Counted from the stretch's first letter, positions 54,038 through 63,092 are shown. The stretch is DNA of 64,000 bases from Gracilimonas sediminicola (GCF_024320785.1 NZ_JANDBC010000001.1:1184001-1248000); one strand, 5' to 3'. Notes: generated by a model from the letters alone, not told the origin. Numbers and translations: made by a program.

Positions 54038-56173
54038 TTATTTGATAATAAGTAGCTTACCCGTTTGTACTTCTCCAGAATCCAAATCTTTAACGGAAAA
54101 CAGGTATAAACCCGTCGATAAGATTTGATTGGCATCGGATTGCAAGTCCCATGCATGTTCTCCCCCGGCCATTACTCTTGGGTCATCACTAAAGTTGTTG
54201 AACCAAGAAATATCTCCGTTGTAAGTCGCTGAGTTATGCTCTAATTCAGCGACAATGTCTCCGGCTACAGTGTAAACACGAACTTCTGCCCGCGCCGGCA
54301 AATTGTAAAAATAAAGCTTACGAGTATCTTCATTAGAGCCATCCCAAGCCGCTTTAATTCGATAAGGGTTAGGATATACGCCTACCTTATATTCTTTGGC
54401 ATTACTTCCAAAGTTTTCATTAACAGGCGTACCGGGAAATATTCGAACCGAATTTGAACTTGTCGAACTTTCCAAACTTCCGATATCAAAAGTCTCACTT
54501 CCTCCATCAAAAGCTGTAACTGAAATCTCATATTGCCAACCGCTCAACAGCCCATCAAGTTCATAGCGATACCAATATTCTGTAGTATCGTCCTCAAAAG
54601 TAACCGGGTCATCCAGCTCCACTTCTTCAAACCCGGTATCGAATGCGATTTGGTTGGCCGGCTTGTCAAATTCGCGGATTAATTTCGGATCCACACCCTG
54701 CCCATCACCAAGCTGAGAACTGTAAATTCTGTATCCTTCAAAGTCCATCTCTCCTGAAACTCTATCTACAGAAAACTCAGCTGTTCTGTCCCAGTAAATA
54801 GATGCTTTTCCTTCTTCAAGTTGAATTCGAACTTTGGGGTTATCGGGAGGAGTAGGGAATAAATATCGGGTAAGCTGCCCGTCGCCGTCTGTATCCTCAC
54901 CCGGATCCAGAACCCCATTATCGTTCACATCTTCTCCCTGAAAAACTCTGTTTGCAGAATTAATAGTCTGAGTTAAGATGGCACGCGAGTCTTCAGTATC
55001 AATTTCTTTAATACTCTGAATGGTCCCCTGAAATTCCTCCGGCTTTCTGGCCGCTGAATAAACGAAGTACACCGTTATGGTTTCTCCGGGTTCAACCACC
55101 GGAAATGGCCCCATGGAAAGAAATGAGATATAGTTACCTGCCGCATCCTGACCGTCTGTTCTTAAAGCTTCCCGATAGGTTTCACCCTGAGCATTAGTGG
55201 AATCTATAGGAAATTGCTCGGCCATTCGTGTAAATCGGTCAATATCATTAGATGGAGCATCAAATACTCCGGTACCTGCACTAAAAAGCCAATAGCTTGG
55301 CCCTACCTGAGGAACATTTAGCCCTTGCTGCTGCAGGTAATCTGCATTTTTAGGGTGATAAAACTGATCCCTGTACTCAGCCCCAATCAATGTAATAGCC
55401 CCATAGGTATTAATCGCAGGTTCTCCGGCAGGCGACCCTGCATCAAAAGCATATGTGGTGTACAGCGAATCCAGATATCCGATCCCATTTTTGTTGAAGA
55501 AAGCTCCACCGGTTTCGTTGGTGGTAATATCCCGAACCACTAAATCAGCATACATCCCAACAAATACGCTGTCCCAGGTTGCAGCACCTGCATATTGATC
55601 GCTGTTGTTGGTAATTTCGTATTTGAGAATGGAGAAGTTTTCCGTGAATGGGAAGCCCCAATTGTAACTTTCCATTCTGACATCTGCATACAGAGGGGTG
55701 TCATGACCGCTAATGGGAGTTCCCTGAATGTCTCTTCGTCGATCTGAAAATTCTGTTATTATATCTTGCTCTCCCACCGATTGTGCAGAGAAAAACTCAT
55801 CGTCGGGATTAGAACTTCTTCTGAGAATGATGTTATCGGCCGTGAACTCAAATCCTGCACCACCCCTAGAATAGCCACCTGATGTGGTTATAGAAGAAGT
55901 TGAAACCCGCAACTGAGAATTGTTGTAAAGGGCACCTATCCAAATCCCGGCTTCAAACAAATGCTCAATTTGGGAATCGCTTGGGTAGCGCATACTGAAG
56001 CCTCCTTCAGGGTTGTTGCGCACATCCGGCTTTCCAATGGTTCCGTAATTTGTGATGGACAGGCCGATAGTCCCAACATTGGTTTCGGCTCTTTCGAATG
56101 ATGCCTGCGCGTAAAGATTTGCGGCAAATAAAGTTAGGAAAAAAGCGGTTAATCCTGCTCGGATAATTCTCAT
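54038..56173 (-). CDS. Secreted protein with C-terminal sorting-type domain, unknown function
   Basis: Exported protein of about 711 residues. ATG 56173 begins a clear signal peptide (MRIIRAGLTAFFLTLFAANLYAQ) and is chosen over an open extension to 56248. The body has no family I recognise; it has the NYGTIGKPD start and beta-rich repeats and an EF-like stretch (EDVNDNGVLDPGEDTDGDGQ, calcium-binding type, about residue 450). The C-terminus (about 610-711) has VYPNPYRIKA, VYTVAGDIVAELEH and GLYLFSVKD, ending in KLLIIK, as in FlgD-like/type IX sorting domains. It begins a two-gene unit with the lamin-tail protein. Confidence 0.82.
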   Translation of the reverse strand: MRIIRAGLTAFFLTLFAANLYAQASFERAETNVGTIGLSITNYGTIGKPDVRNNPEGGFSMRYPSDSQIEHLFEAGIWIGALYNNSQLRVSTSSITTSGGYSRGGAGFEFTADNIILRRSSNPDDEFFSAQSVGEQDIITEFSDRRRDIQGTPISGHDTPLYADVRMESYNWGFPFTENFSILKYEITNNSDQYAGAATWDSVFVGMYADLVVRDITTNETGGAFFNKNGIGYLDSLYTTYAFDAGSPAGEPAINTYGAITLIGAEYRDQFYHPKNADYLQQQGLNVPQVGPSYWLFSAGTGVFDAPSNDIDRFTRMAEQFPIDSTNAQGETYREALRTDGQDAAGNYISFLSMGPFPVVEPGETITVYFVYSAARKPEEFQGTIQSIKEIDTEDSRAILTQTINSANRVFQGEDVNDNGVLDPGEDTDGDGQLTRYLFPTPPDNPKVRIQLEEGKASIYWDRTAEFSVDRVSGEMDFEGYRIYSSQLGDGQGVDPKLIREFDKPANQIAFDTGFEEVELDDPVTFEDDTTEYWYRYELDGLLSGWQYEISVTAFDGGSETFDIGSLESSTSSNSVRIFPGTPVNENFGSNAKEYKVGVYPNPYRIKAAWDGSNEDTRKLYFYNLPARAEVRVYTVAGDIVAELEHNSATYNGDISWFNNFSDDPRVMAGGEHAWDLQSDANQILSTGLYLFSVKDLDSGEVQTGKLLIIK

Positions 56174-56263
56174 ATAGATTACTAACGGGGTTTTATTTGG
56201 GGCCGGTAAATATAGCGATAATGGGGGCCAACCTCTGTGGTTACCCAAGCTTTTAACACTAAC

Positions 56264-56959
56264 TTAATATGACGAGCCCACCATAAACGATTTATAAAAG
56301 TGTGCTATTACCTCTTGGCTGATCTTTAAATAAAAGAGGATCACTATAATAGCAAAAATGAACTGTAATCTGAAAACCCCAAACCGTTGATATTTCCTTG
56401 CCGAGGTAACAACCGGCTTTTTAATGATCACAAATTGTGCGCGAGTCTTAAGCCGGCTCACGATCTCCTGATCTTCCATAACCAGCAGTTTATGATCAAA
56501 CCCTCCTATTCTTGAGAAAAGCGCTTTTCTGACAAACAGACTCTGATCACCGAACCTGAAAAAGTTGAGGTCGAAGCGGGTAAACCAACTGTAAATTCTC
56601 AGCGCCGGGTGGCGGTCATCAAAGGCCAGGCGGAAGCAACCGCAATCAAATCCGGCTTGTATTTTTTTTGTGATATCGGCAATAAATGTCGGAGGTGGGG
56701 TAGTGTCTGCATGAAGGAAATACAACCACTCCCCCCGGGCCTTTTCAGCCCCAAAATTCATTTGATTTGCCCGACCTCTTAAGGGGCTTTTCAATACTTT
56801 TGCTCCCTTTTCTTCTGCCACTTTAACCGTGTTGTCCGAACTGCCTCCATCCACCACAAGAATTTCCGACTCCTGCCCCTCACTGTGTTTCTTCAAAAAA
56901 GAAAGCAGCTCGCCAATCTTGGCCTCTTCATTAAAAGCCGGAATAATTATGCTGATCAT
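56264..56959 (-). CDS. Glycosyltransferase of the arsenosugar cluster (TIGR04283 family)
   Basis: Family 2 glycosyltransferase of 231 residues with the GT-A signatures ISIIIPAFNEEAKIGELL, ILVVDGGSSDNTV and the metal-binding YFLHADTTPP, ending in a membrane-helix region near residue 205-222. TIGR04283 proteins are the partner glycosyltransferases found next to ArsS. It is the last gene of the cluster, 29 bases after the TIGR04282-type gene. It probably adds a glycan or ribosyl part in arsenosugar or arsenolipid synthesis, or works on another lipid. Exact donor and acceptor are unknown. Confidence 0.9.
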   Translation of the reverse strand: MISIIIPAFNEEAKIGELLSFLKKHSEGQESEILVVDGGSSDNTVKVAEEKGAKVLKSPLRGRANQMNFGAEKARGEWLYFLHADTTPPPTFIADITKKIQAGFDCGCFRLAFDDRHPALRIYSWFTRFDLNFFRFGDQSLFVRKALFSRIGGFDHKLLVMEDQEIVSRLKTRAQFVIIKKPVVTSARKYQRFGVFRLQFIFAIIVILFYLKISQEVIAHFYKSFMVGSSY

Positions 56960-56988
56960 TTACTCTATACTCTTTTTGGACCGGATAC

Positions 56989-57603
56989 TTACAAACCGGA
57001 CTTCACTCTATTCCAGTCTTCGATGGTATCTACATCGTTTAATTCTTTCAGCGTGGTGTGATTTAACCCAATATCCCGAATTTTTTCAACTGTTTTTTGA
57101 AATACAGAGCCCGTACTCCATTCGATTTCTTCAAAAACTTCCGGGTGGTAGCTTCGCATACCTAACAGGTAGTAGCCCCCGTCTTCTGCCGGACCGACTA
57201 CAAATTCATGCTCCTCCAGCTCCTGAAAGGCCTGCTGAATAATATCAGAAGTAAGCTCTGCACAATCACTGCCAATAATCACCACTTTTTGGAAAGACTC
57301 ATCTAAAAAAGATTGCTGAAAAGCATTCGACATTCTCTTTCCCAGGTTTTCCCCTGACTGAAGCTGCTTTGTAAAATCACCACCTTCCCAAATGTCCTTT
57401 TCCGCGATGAACCGGGAATACCATACTTCTTTGGCCACTTCTAAATTACGGGTTTGCTCAAAGGTCCAGCCCAGCAATTTCTGATATACCTCAAGTGCCT
57501 GCTCATCTCCGATTGTAGCTGCCAGCCGGGTTTTTGTTTTCCCGGCCTCCTCATTCTTCACGAAGATGATCAGCTTTTCCCTCGTTCTTCCTTCCTTGTT
57601 CAA
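56989..57603 (-). CDS. TIGR04282-family glycosyltransferase-like protein of the arsenosugar cluster
   Basis: Nucleotidyltransferase-fold protein of about 204 residues. Signatures EKLIIFVKNEEAGKTKTRLA, VVIIGSDCAELTSDIIQQAF and VGPAEDGGYYLLGM are those of the TIGR04282 family that accompanies ArsS. The frame is open from 57666, which would overlap arsS by 46 bases and add residues encoded by a GAACAAGGAA-type repeat. TTG 57603 with AAGGA 4 bases upstream is the likely start, so the repeat may supply both the RBS and the start codon. Role: probably activating or transferring a sugar in the pathway. Confidence 0.85.
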   Translation of the reverse strand: MNKEGRTREKLIIFVKNEEAGKTKTRLAATIGDEQALEVYQKLLGWTFEQTRNLEVAKEVWYSRFIAEKDIWEGGDFTKQLQSGENLGKRMSNAFQQSFLDESFQKVVIIGSDCAELTSDIIQQAFQELEEHEFVVGPAEDGGYYLLGMRSYHPEVFEEIEWSTGSVFQKTVEKIRDIGLNHTTLKELNDVDTIEDWNRVKSGL

Positions 57604-57624
57604 TGTTCCTTGTTGGGTGTTCAA
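57588..57624 (-). repeat. AACAAGGAA-type repeat at the start of the TIGR04282 gene
   Basis: On the minus strand, units of the form AACACCCAACAAGGAACATT and GAACAAGGAAGGAA run across the junction between the arsS stop and the next coding sequence. Such units are common as intergenic repeats in bacteria of this branch; here they lie in an open frame. Confidence 0.5.
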
Positions 57625-58667
57625 GTAGTAGCGCCCCCACAGCTGCTGCCTGCTCCGGCTGTGCATCCAAAACAGTGCTGATTGATCTTTATTTCCCTGT
57701 TATTTAACGATTCAAGGTCAAAGTCCTTGATGTGTTGAACACTGTCTTCATGGGTTTCCATATCCAGCATTTGATTGAAATCGCAATCAAACAGGCGGCC
57801 GTCCCAGCCAATGGAAATGGTATTGCGGCACATCACCCCGGCTGCAGCTGCCGGATTGAATGACTCAATCAGCTTTTCCATGTACTCTTCCAGGTTACCT
57901 GACATCAGCAGAAAATTGAGGAAACGACTGATGGGTAAATTGGTAATCGTAAACAGGTCATTAAATACGATGTCATGCTTTCTCTTAAGCTCTTTCTTAA
58001 ACTCCTGTTTAATTTCTTCCTGATCTCCCGGCAAAAAAGCCCCCACCGGATTATAAACCAGGTTCAACATTAACCCGGTATCTTCGTCTCCGTAACCGAT
58101 TTCATTCAGCCTTTTCAACGCCTTGATAGACTTATCGTACGTGCCTTCTCCCCGCTGGCGATCAGTTCGTGATTTACTGTAGAAAGGGAGCGAACAGGTG
58201 ACTTCCACACCATGCTCTTTAAAAAACCCGGGGAGGTCGCTGAATTTATTGGTAGTGAGGATGGTAAGATTAGATCTTACAATAACATGTTTCCCCAGCT
58301 TTGAAACTTCCTCCACAAACCACCGAAAATGCGGGTTCATTTCCGGGGCGCCACCCGTAAGGTCCACCGTATCAATATCGGTTCCCTTCAGCGCTTCAAG
58401 ACAATGCTCAAAGGTCTCCTTCGTCATGATTTCCTGTCGGTCGGGTCCGGCATCCACATGGCAATGCTTGCAGGTCATGTTACACATGTAGCCCACATTC
58501 ATCTGAAAAATATCGATCCCTGTAGGCTTCAGCGGGAATAACCCAATCGGATCAATTTTATCCCTGAACTTCGGCAGAGATTTAATCTTTTCGTTGTGAT
58601 TATTAATGATATCGAGCTGAACGCTGGGCTTGGCCAACTCATGAGATTCTGCCAATAAGCTTTTCAT
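57621..58667 (-). CDS. arsS: Arsenosugar biosynthesis radical SAM protein ArsS
   Basis: Radical SAM enzyme of 348 residues. The cluster-binding motif C62-x3-C66-x2-C69 (MCNMTCKHCHVD), the SAM-binding GGAPEMNP, and the C-terminal CFGCTAGAGSSCGG (DUF3641 type) match ArsS, which joins the deoxyadenosyl group of SAM to dimethylarsinous acid to form the arsenosugar precursor. ATG 58667, with AGAAGGAAG 5 bases upstream, is chosen over an extension to 58730. It lies 83 bases after a peroxidase-like gene and before two glycosyltransferase-family genes. The usual arsenite methyltransferase ArsM is not present in the window. Confidence 0.95.
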   Translation of the reverse strand: MKSLLAESHELAKPSVQLDIINNHNEKIKSLPKFRDKIDPIGLFPLKPTGIDIFQMNVGYMCNMTCKHCHVDAGPDRQEIMTKETFEHCLEALKGTDIDTVDLTGGAPEMNPHFRWFVEEVSKLGKHVIVRSNLTILTTNKFSDLPGFFKEHGVEVTCSLPFYSKSRTDRQRGEGTYDKSIKALKRLNEIGYGDEDTGLMLNLVYNPVGAFLPGDQEEIKQEFKKELKRKHDIVFNDLFTITNLPISRFLNFLLMSGNLEEYMEKLIESFNPAAAAGVMCRNTISIGWDGRLFDCDFNQMLDMETHEDSVQHIKDFDLESLNNREIKINQHCFGCTAGAGSSCGGATT

Positions 58668-58750
58668 AAAACTTCCTTCTGTTATAATATAATATGGGGC
58701 ATCAGCCCGGAGGAAAATGGGCTGAATCATTCTAATTTTGCTAAATAAAA

Positions 58751-59086
58751 TTACATGGAAAGGTCTTTCACCTTATTCATCATTTGCACGCCATGAACCA
58801 GCGATGAACCTCCGCGTATGGCTGCAGCAACGTGTACAGCTTCCATCATCTGCTCTTCACTGGCTCCTTTTTCGAGGCTGTCGGTAGTGTAGGCATCAAT
58901 GCAATATGGGCATTGAACCGTGTGGGCTACGGCAAGTGCAATCAGGGCTTTTTCTCTTTTTGACAGAGCGCCTTCTTCAAAAACTTCACCGTAGTATTCA
59001 AAAAATTTATTCCCCAGCTTTTCCTGGAATTCTGTGATATCGCCAAACTTTTTCAGGTCTTCTGCTTTGTAATAAGGATTATCCAT
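58751..59086 (-). CDS. Arsenosugar biosynthesis-associated peroxidase-like protein
   Basis: Carboxymuconolactone decarboxylase/AhpD-fold protein of 111 residues with the redox-active pair C59-x2-C62 (TVQCPYCIDAYT) and EAVHVAAAIRGGSSLVHG. It belongs to the small family that travels with ArsS. It may reduce or handle the arsenic intermediate with the Cys pair. First gene of the minus-strand arsenosugar set; its promoter should lie in the divergent region 59087-59210. Confidence 0.9.
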   Translation of the reverse strand: MDNPYYKAEDLKKFGDITEFQEKLGNKFFEYYGEVFEEGALSKREKALIALAVAHTVQCPYCIDAYTTDSLEKGASEEQMMEAVHVAAAIRGGSSLVHGVQMMNKVKDLSM

Positions 59087-59210
59087 AGTGGTTTTTTTGT
59101 TATTAATAGTATTGATCTGAGTGAATCAGCTTAGTTATTCTTACGAAATAAATAGGTAGGAGGATTGATTTAGCTGAATTGGCCCCAAGAAATGATTTAT
59201 TATGCTAAAA

Positions 59211-59240
59211 TTGAAACAATTTCGACCTAATTTATATTTA
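59211..59240 (+). promoter_or_regulatory. Bacteroidota-type promoter of the small barrel gene
   Basis: TTG at 59211-59213, 19 bases, then TATATTTA at 59233-59240 (TAnnTTTG with a final A). The leader would be about 25 bases. Confidence 0.5.
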
Positions 59241-59272
59241 AAGAGGTAGTAAACATAAATAATCAACCAAAT

Positions 59273-59749
59273 ATGAACATCAAGAAACTACTTTCTATCC
59301 TAACTATAATTTTCGGAGTAGCTATTACTCTGCCAAATACTGCCCAAGCCCAAGCAAACGGTGAAGGCGGAAATCTGGGGCTGGGTGTAATGCTGGGAGA
59401 GCCAACCGGTATCTCCATAAAGGCATGGAATAATTCCAAGTCTGCTTTTGGCTTTGGTGCCGCCTGGTCGTTTGGCCGGTATGATGCCATTCACCTGCAC
59501 GGTGACTATCTGCAGCATTCCTGGCTAAGTGGAGTAGAGCAAGGCAGACTGGCTTTTTATTATGGAGTAGGTGCCCGACTGGTTTTAGCAGATGAAGCGG
59601 CTATTGGTATTCGCGTTCCCCTGGGACTGAATTACCTGGTCGAAGATGCACCTATTGACTTATTTGTTGAAGCGGTTCCTATTCTGGATTTAGCTCCCAG
59701 CACCGACTTTGATGCTAACGGAGCCATCGGCATCCGCTATTACTTCTAA
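59273..59749 (+). CDS. Small secreted beta-barrel-like protein, unknown function
   Basis: Protein of 158 residues with a signal peptide (1-27, TAQAQ). The mature part has alternating hydrophobic strands with Gly turns (GLGVMLGEPTGISIKAW, FGFGAAWSFGRYDAIHLHGDYLQHSW, FYYGVGARLVL, GIRVPLGLNYL) and ends in IGIRYYF, the aromatic terminus of an outer-membrane barrel of about eight strands. No family known to me beyond that. It is a single gene, divergent from the arsenosugar set. A hairpin (AGGGCAGG/CCTGCCCT, about 59786-59812) inside the convergent MBL gene end may end its transcript. Confidence 0.82.
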   Translation: MNIKKLLSILTIIFGVAITLPNTAQAQANGEGGNLGLGVMLGEPTGISIKAWNNSKSAFGFGAAWSFGRYDAIHLHGDYLQHSWLSGVEQGRLAFYYGVGARLVLADEAAIGIRVPLGLNYLVEDAPIDLFVEAVPILDLAPSTDFDANGAIGIRYYF

Positions 59750-59778
59750 CGAGTAGCTTACCTTAAATCTTAACTGGC

Positions 59779-60645
59779 TTAACCAGAGGGCAGGGTAATT
59801 TCCTGCCCTTCTTTGGCCAGACAAACCCTTTCAAAAGAAGAACCGTAAATATCCTGAATTAACTCTTCTCTTTTTCCCAGAACATCATCACTGTTATCCG
59901 GGTCATGGTGTGTTAAAAATAGTCTTTTAACATTTACTTCCTTAGCCAGTTCCGTAACAGTTTCCCACGAGGAGTGCCCCCAGCCAATGCGCTGCTTATA
60001 TAGTTTTTTCGAATACTGGGCATCGTGGATAAGCACATCTGCTCCGCGAATAAATTCTTTAAACTCTTCTCTGAATTGCCGGCTTTTATCGGTATCGTCA
60101 TCCATCAATTCATTATCAGGGGCAAAGATGATGGCTTTGTCCTTAATCCTGATCTTATACATAGCTGTAGGAACCGTATGAGTTGCCCACATATACTCAA
60201 CCGAGTACCCGTCAAAATCTCTTTTTCCGGGCTGAAAGGTTTCACAATCTAAATCGGCTTCCAGCATATCTATGGATACCGGGAAAAAGGTGCTGGACAT
60301 ATGGCCTTGCAGAATTTCTTTACATCCAATTTCGCCCTGTGGCGGCAGGTAAATCCGAAACCAGTTATCCCCGTTATAAAAGGGTTTGAAGAAAGGAAAA
60401 CCTTGCAGGTGATCCCAGTGGGGGTGTGTTATAAATACCCGCCCGCGCAGCGAAGAACCCCGGCCCTGCAACTCGTTTCCAAGGTTTCGAAATCCGGTTC
60501 CGGAATCTAAAATCAGCAGCTCATCATCACCTTTGATCTGAATTTGCACACACGTTGTGTTACCCCCGTAACGCATGTTTTCACTGTTTGCGCAAGGTGT
60601 AGAACCCCGGACACCCCAAAATTTTATATGTATTGATCCTTTCAA
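59779..60645 (-). CDS. Metallo-beta-lactamase-fold hydrolase
   Basis: MBL-fold hydrolase of 288 residues. Typical start IKFWGVRGSTPC, metal motif FITHPHWDHLQGF (HxHxDH), LFLTHHDPD and the conserved Asp of IIFAPDNELMDDD and His of DVLIHDAQ are present. The layout is that of the phosphodiesterase/ribonuclease-Z-like group of MBL proteins acting on cyclic nucleotides or RNA, but specificity is unknown. The start is TTG (60643-60645), as no ATG exists before the first strand. It is a single gene convergent with the barrel gene. Confidence 0.9.
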   Translation of the reverse strand: MKGSIHIKFWGVRGSTPCANSENMRYGGNTTCVQIQIKGDDELLILDSGTGFRNLGNELQGRGSSLRGRVFITHPHWDHLQGFPFFKPFYNGDNWFRIYLPPQGEIGCKEILQGHMSSTFFPVSIDMLEADLDCETFQPGKRDFDGYSVEYMWATHTVPTAMYKIRIKDKAIIFAPDNELMDDDTDKSRQFREEFKEFIRGADVLIHDAQYSKKLYKQRIGWGHSSWETVTELAKEVNVKRLFLTHHDPDNSDDVLGKREELIQDIYGSSFERVCLAKEGQEITLPSG

Positions 60646-60828
60646 ATTACTTATACACCTCTGCTTACCTATCTATGACATGTTCAATCGTGCACCCCTT
60701 AATATGTGTAAATCGAACGGTATTTTCTTCCCTGTTAATATTTTCTATAACTAAATGAATGTGGGGTAATCGGTTAGATTCCAACGCCCATCATTGTATA
60801 AAAATATTAAACAAACGGAAAGCGCATG

Positions 60829-62862
60829 TTATTCTTCTTCGTCGCTGTCTCCGGTTCGTTTAAGCTGATCGATTTCTTTATTGATTTCTTTCAGGCGTTC
60901 TTCTTTCTCAGCGATTGAATTTTCGGCTTTATCAATTTTTTCCTGAAGCTCATCCTTCAAGGCATTTCCCCGATTGGTAGGCTTGAAGTAAGTTTTAGCT
61001 TCCTGGTACTGGATCATTTCACTTTCCAGTTTAGAAACATCTTTTTTGAGCTTGTCCCGCTCTTTCTGGAGCTTGATAATGTCTTTTCGGGTATCCGGAT
61101 CTATTCCCTGATTAGCCAGTTTTTTCTCCATTCCAAGGTCGGACCCCAGCGCGCGATAGCGATCATAAATTACATCGCACGCTTCCCGATACTGCTTCCA
61201 GATCTTGTTCTTCATCTTGATGGGAACGTAGCCAATATCTTTAAAGTCCTGCTGCAACTTCTTGGCTTCCTGAACAGCCAGCGCAGGATCGTCGTGCTTG
61301 CCTAACTCTTTCAGCTTTTCAAGGATTTCCTGTTTTTTCTCCAGGTTTTCTTTCTGGTCTTTTCGCTCTCCTTTGAAGGCTTCCCGGCGGCGATCATAAA
61401 ACACATCCATCGCGCCTTTAAACTTCTTCCAGATTTTGGACGATTGTTTTCTGGGAACCGGACCAATTTTCTTCCACCGGCTCATCAGACTTTGCATTTT
61501 TTGGTGGCCGGCATCAAAGTCGTCGGTATCTTTGGCTTCTTCCGCTTCTTTAATCAGTTCGTATTTCTTCTCGAGATTGGCCTCTTCCTGTTCACGCAGC
61601 TTATCAATGTTATCCGACTTCATCTCATTGAATTTGTCGGTGGCTGCTTTAAACAGATCCCACATCTCATTTTCATCTTTCTGCGGGAGGTTACCGGCGT
61701 TTTTCCAGGCTTTGTGAAGTTTATTCACCTTACGGGCCGCTTTTGCAATATTTTCCTGATCAACCAACGCTTCGGCTTCTTTCACCAATTTCTTTTTCTT
61801 GGAAAGGGCTCTCTCAATCTGCTCACGGTATTCTTTATCAACTTTGAACCGAACTTCGTTGAATGTATCCTGTACAGCGTTGAACCGATCCCAGAGCGGC
61901 TGATTTTTTTCGGATGGCACACGCCCCACCTTTCTCCATTGGGATATCAACTTATTAAACTGATCTTCTAATTCTTCAAAGTCAGGAGTATTCTCATTGA
62001 GCTTTTGAGTGAGCGCCTCCATTTTATCAAGAAGAAGCAGCTTCAGCTCTAAATTCTCTTCTTCTTTCTGAAGTTTCTTAACGAGGCGATCTACTTTATG
62101 ATCTTCAAACTCGTCCATCAATTCTTTAAAGCTCTTGTCTAAAGCTTCGGCTTCGCCTTGTGGCAGCAGCTTAATGTTTTCCCACTGTCCTTTAATTTTG
62201 CCAACCTCTTTGGTTGCCGTCCAGTTTTCCTCATTTACAATGTCGGACAGGGATTTAAGCAGCTCTTTCTTCTTAGCAAGATTCTCTTCTTTCTTGCGGT
62301 TCAGCTCTTCGTAATGCTCTTTTTTCTTCTGCTCAAAGTTATCGCGCAGCTCCTGAAATTCATCAATTAGCTGACTGGCCTTTTCACTGGTGGATTCAGG
62401 TCCTTCCGTAACATTCTGGGCGAGATTAGCCAATTCTGTGGTAACGAAGGCCCAGTCTGTCTGTACCACCAGTTCTTTAGCCCGCTCTACAATCTCAGCA
62501 TAAAACGACTCGGCATGCTCAGCAGACTCTTCACTTTCTTCCTCAGCTACTTCTTCTGTCTCTGCTTCATCTTCCTCAGCAACCTCAACTTCATCCTCCG
62601 AAACCGGCTCAGCTTCTGATTCCGGTTCACCCGTTTCCGCAGCTTCATCACCGGTCTCTAAATCTTCGGTAGGCGCTTCTTCTTCGGCTGTATTCTCCGG
62701 CTTTTCTTCCGGCTCTGCTACTTCTTCTTTTGGAGCCGCAGCCTGCTCCTCATTATCAACTGAAGTTTCTTCTTTGGAAGTAGCTTCTTCAGTGCTGTTT
62801 TCAAATTCGTCTTTGTCGGTCTCTTTTTCAGAGTTTGCGTTTTGTTGCTCCAGGTTCTCCAC
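60829..62862 (-). CDS. DUF349 repeat protein with long acidic N-terminus
   Basis: Protein of 677 residues without a signal peptide. Residues 1-130 are extremely acidic (runs of Glu, Ala, Thr, such as EEVAEEESEESAEH), then about five DUF349 helical repeats (each with a W-x-x-x-G/K motif such as LISQWRKVGRVPSEKNQPLWDRF and MSRWKKIGPVPRKQSSKIW) up to about residue 600, and a coiled coil to the end. DUF349 proteins are long-helix proteins of unclear function in this branch. The start is GTG with AAGGAAGG about 5 bases upstream. It stands alone with a large intergenic region on its 5' side. Confidence 0.92.
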   Translation of the reverse strand: MENLEQQNANSEKETDKDEFENSTEEATSKEETSVDNEEQAAAPKEEVAEPEEKPENTAEEEAPTEDLETGDEAAETGEPESEAEPVSEDEVEVAEEDEAETEEVAEEESEESAEHAESFYAEIVERAKELVVQTDWAFVTTELANLAQNVTEGPESTSEKASQLIDEFQELRDNFEQKKKEHYEELNRKKEENLAKKKELLKSLSDIVNEENWTATKEVGKIKGQWENIKLLPQGEAEALDKSFKELMDEFEDHKVDRLVKKLQKEEENLELKLLLLDKMEALTQKLNENTPDFEELEDQFNKLISQWRKVGRVPSEKNQPLWDRFNAVQDTFNEVRFKVDKEYREQIERALSKKKKLVKEAEALVDQENIAKAARKVNKLHKAWKNAGNLPQKDENEMWDLFKAATDKFNEMKSDNIDKLREQEEANLEKKYELIKEAEEAKDTDDFDAGHQKMQSLMSRWKKIGPVPRKQSSKIWKKFKGAMDVFYDRRREAFKGERKDQKENLEKKQEILEKLKELGKHDDPALAVQEAKKLQQDFKDIGYVPIKMKNKIWKQYREACDVIYDRYRALGSDLGMEKKLANQGIDPDTRKDIIKLQKERDKLKKDVSKLESEMIQYQEAKTYFKPTNRGNALKDELQEKIDKAENSIAEKEERLKEINKEIDQLKRTGDSDEEE

Positions 62863-63059
62863 AGTAACCTTCCTTTCCTCGTAGGTCTTTTGATTAACGG
62901 CTCGTAGCCTTCTTGCTTAGATTAGTTAAGATAATATATCTGCCTAATCTTTGGCAATATAAAGCAAAAGTCCGGCAAAGTATTTCAGATCAAACAGATA
63001 AGCAGGAAAACTTTGAATAAACGAAAATGATTGATGCCTTTTGCAGAGTTGATGATTTG

Positions 63060-63092
63060 CGAATGATCGAAAGACCGATTTTCGATTTTTGA
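63060..63092. repeat. Left flanking repeat of the four-helix-bundle gene
   Basis: CGAATGATCGA (63060-63070) and CGATTTTTGA (63083-63092), separated by a short insertion, match the complement of the continuous element at 63561-63578. Confidence 0.55.
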
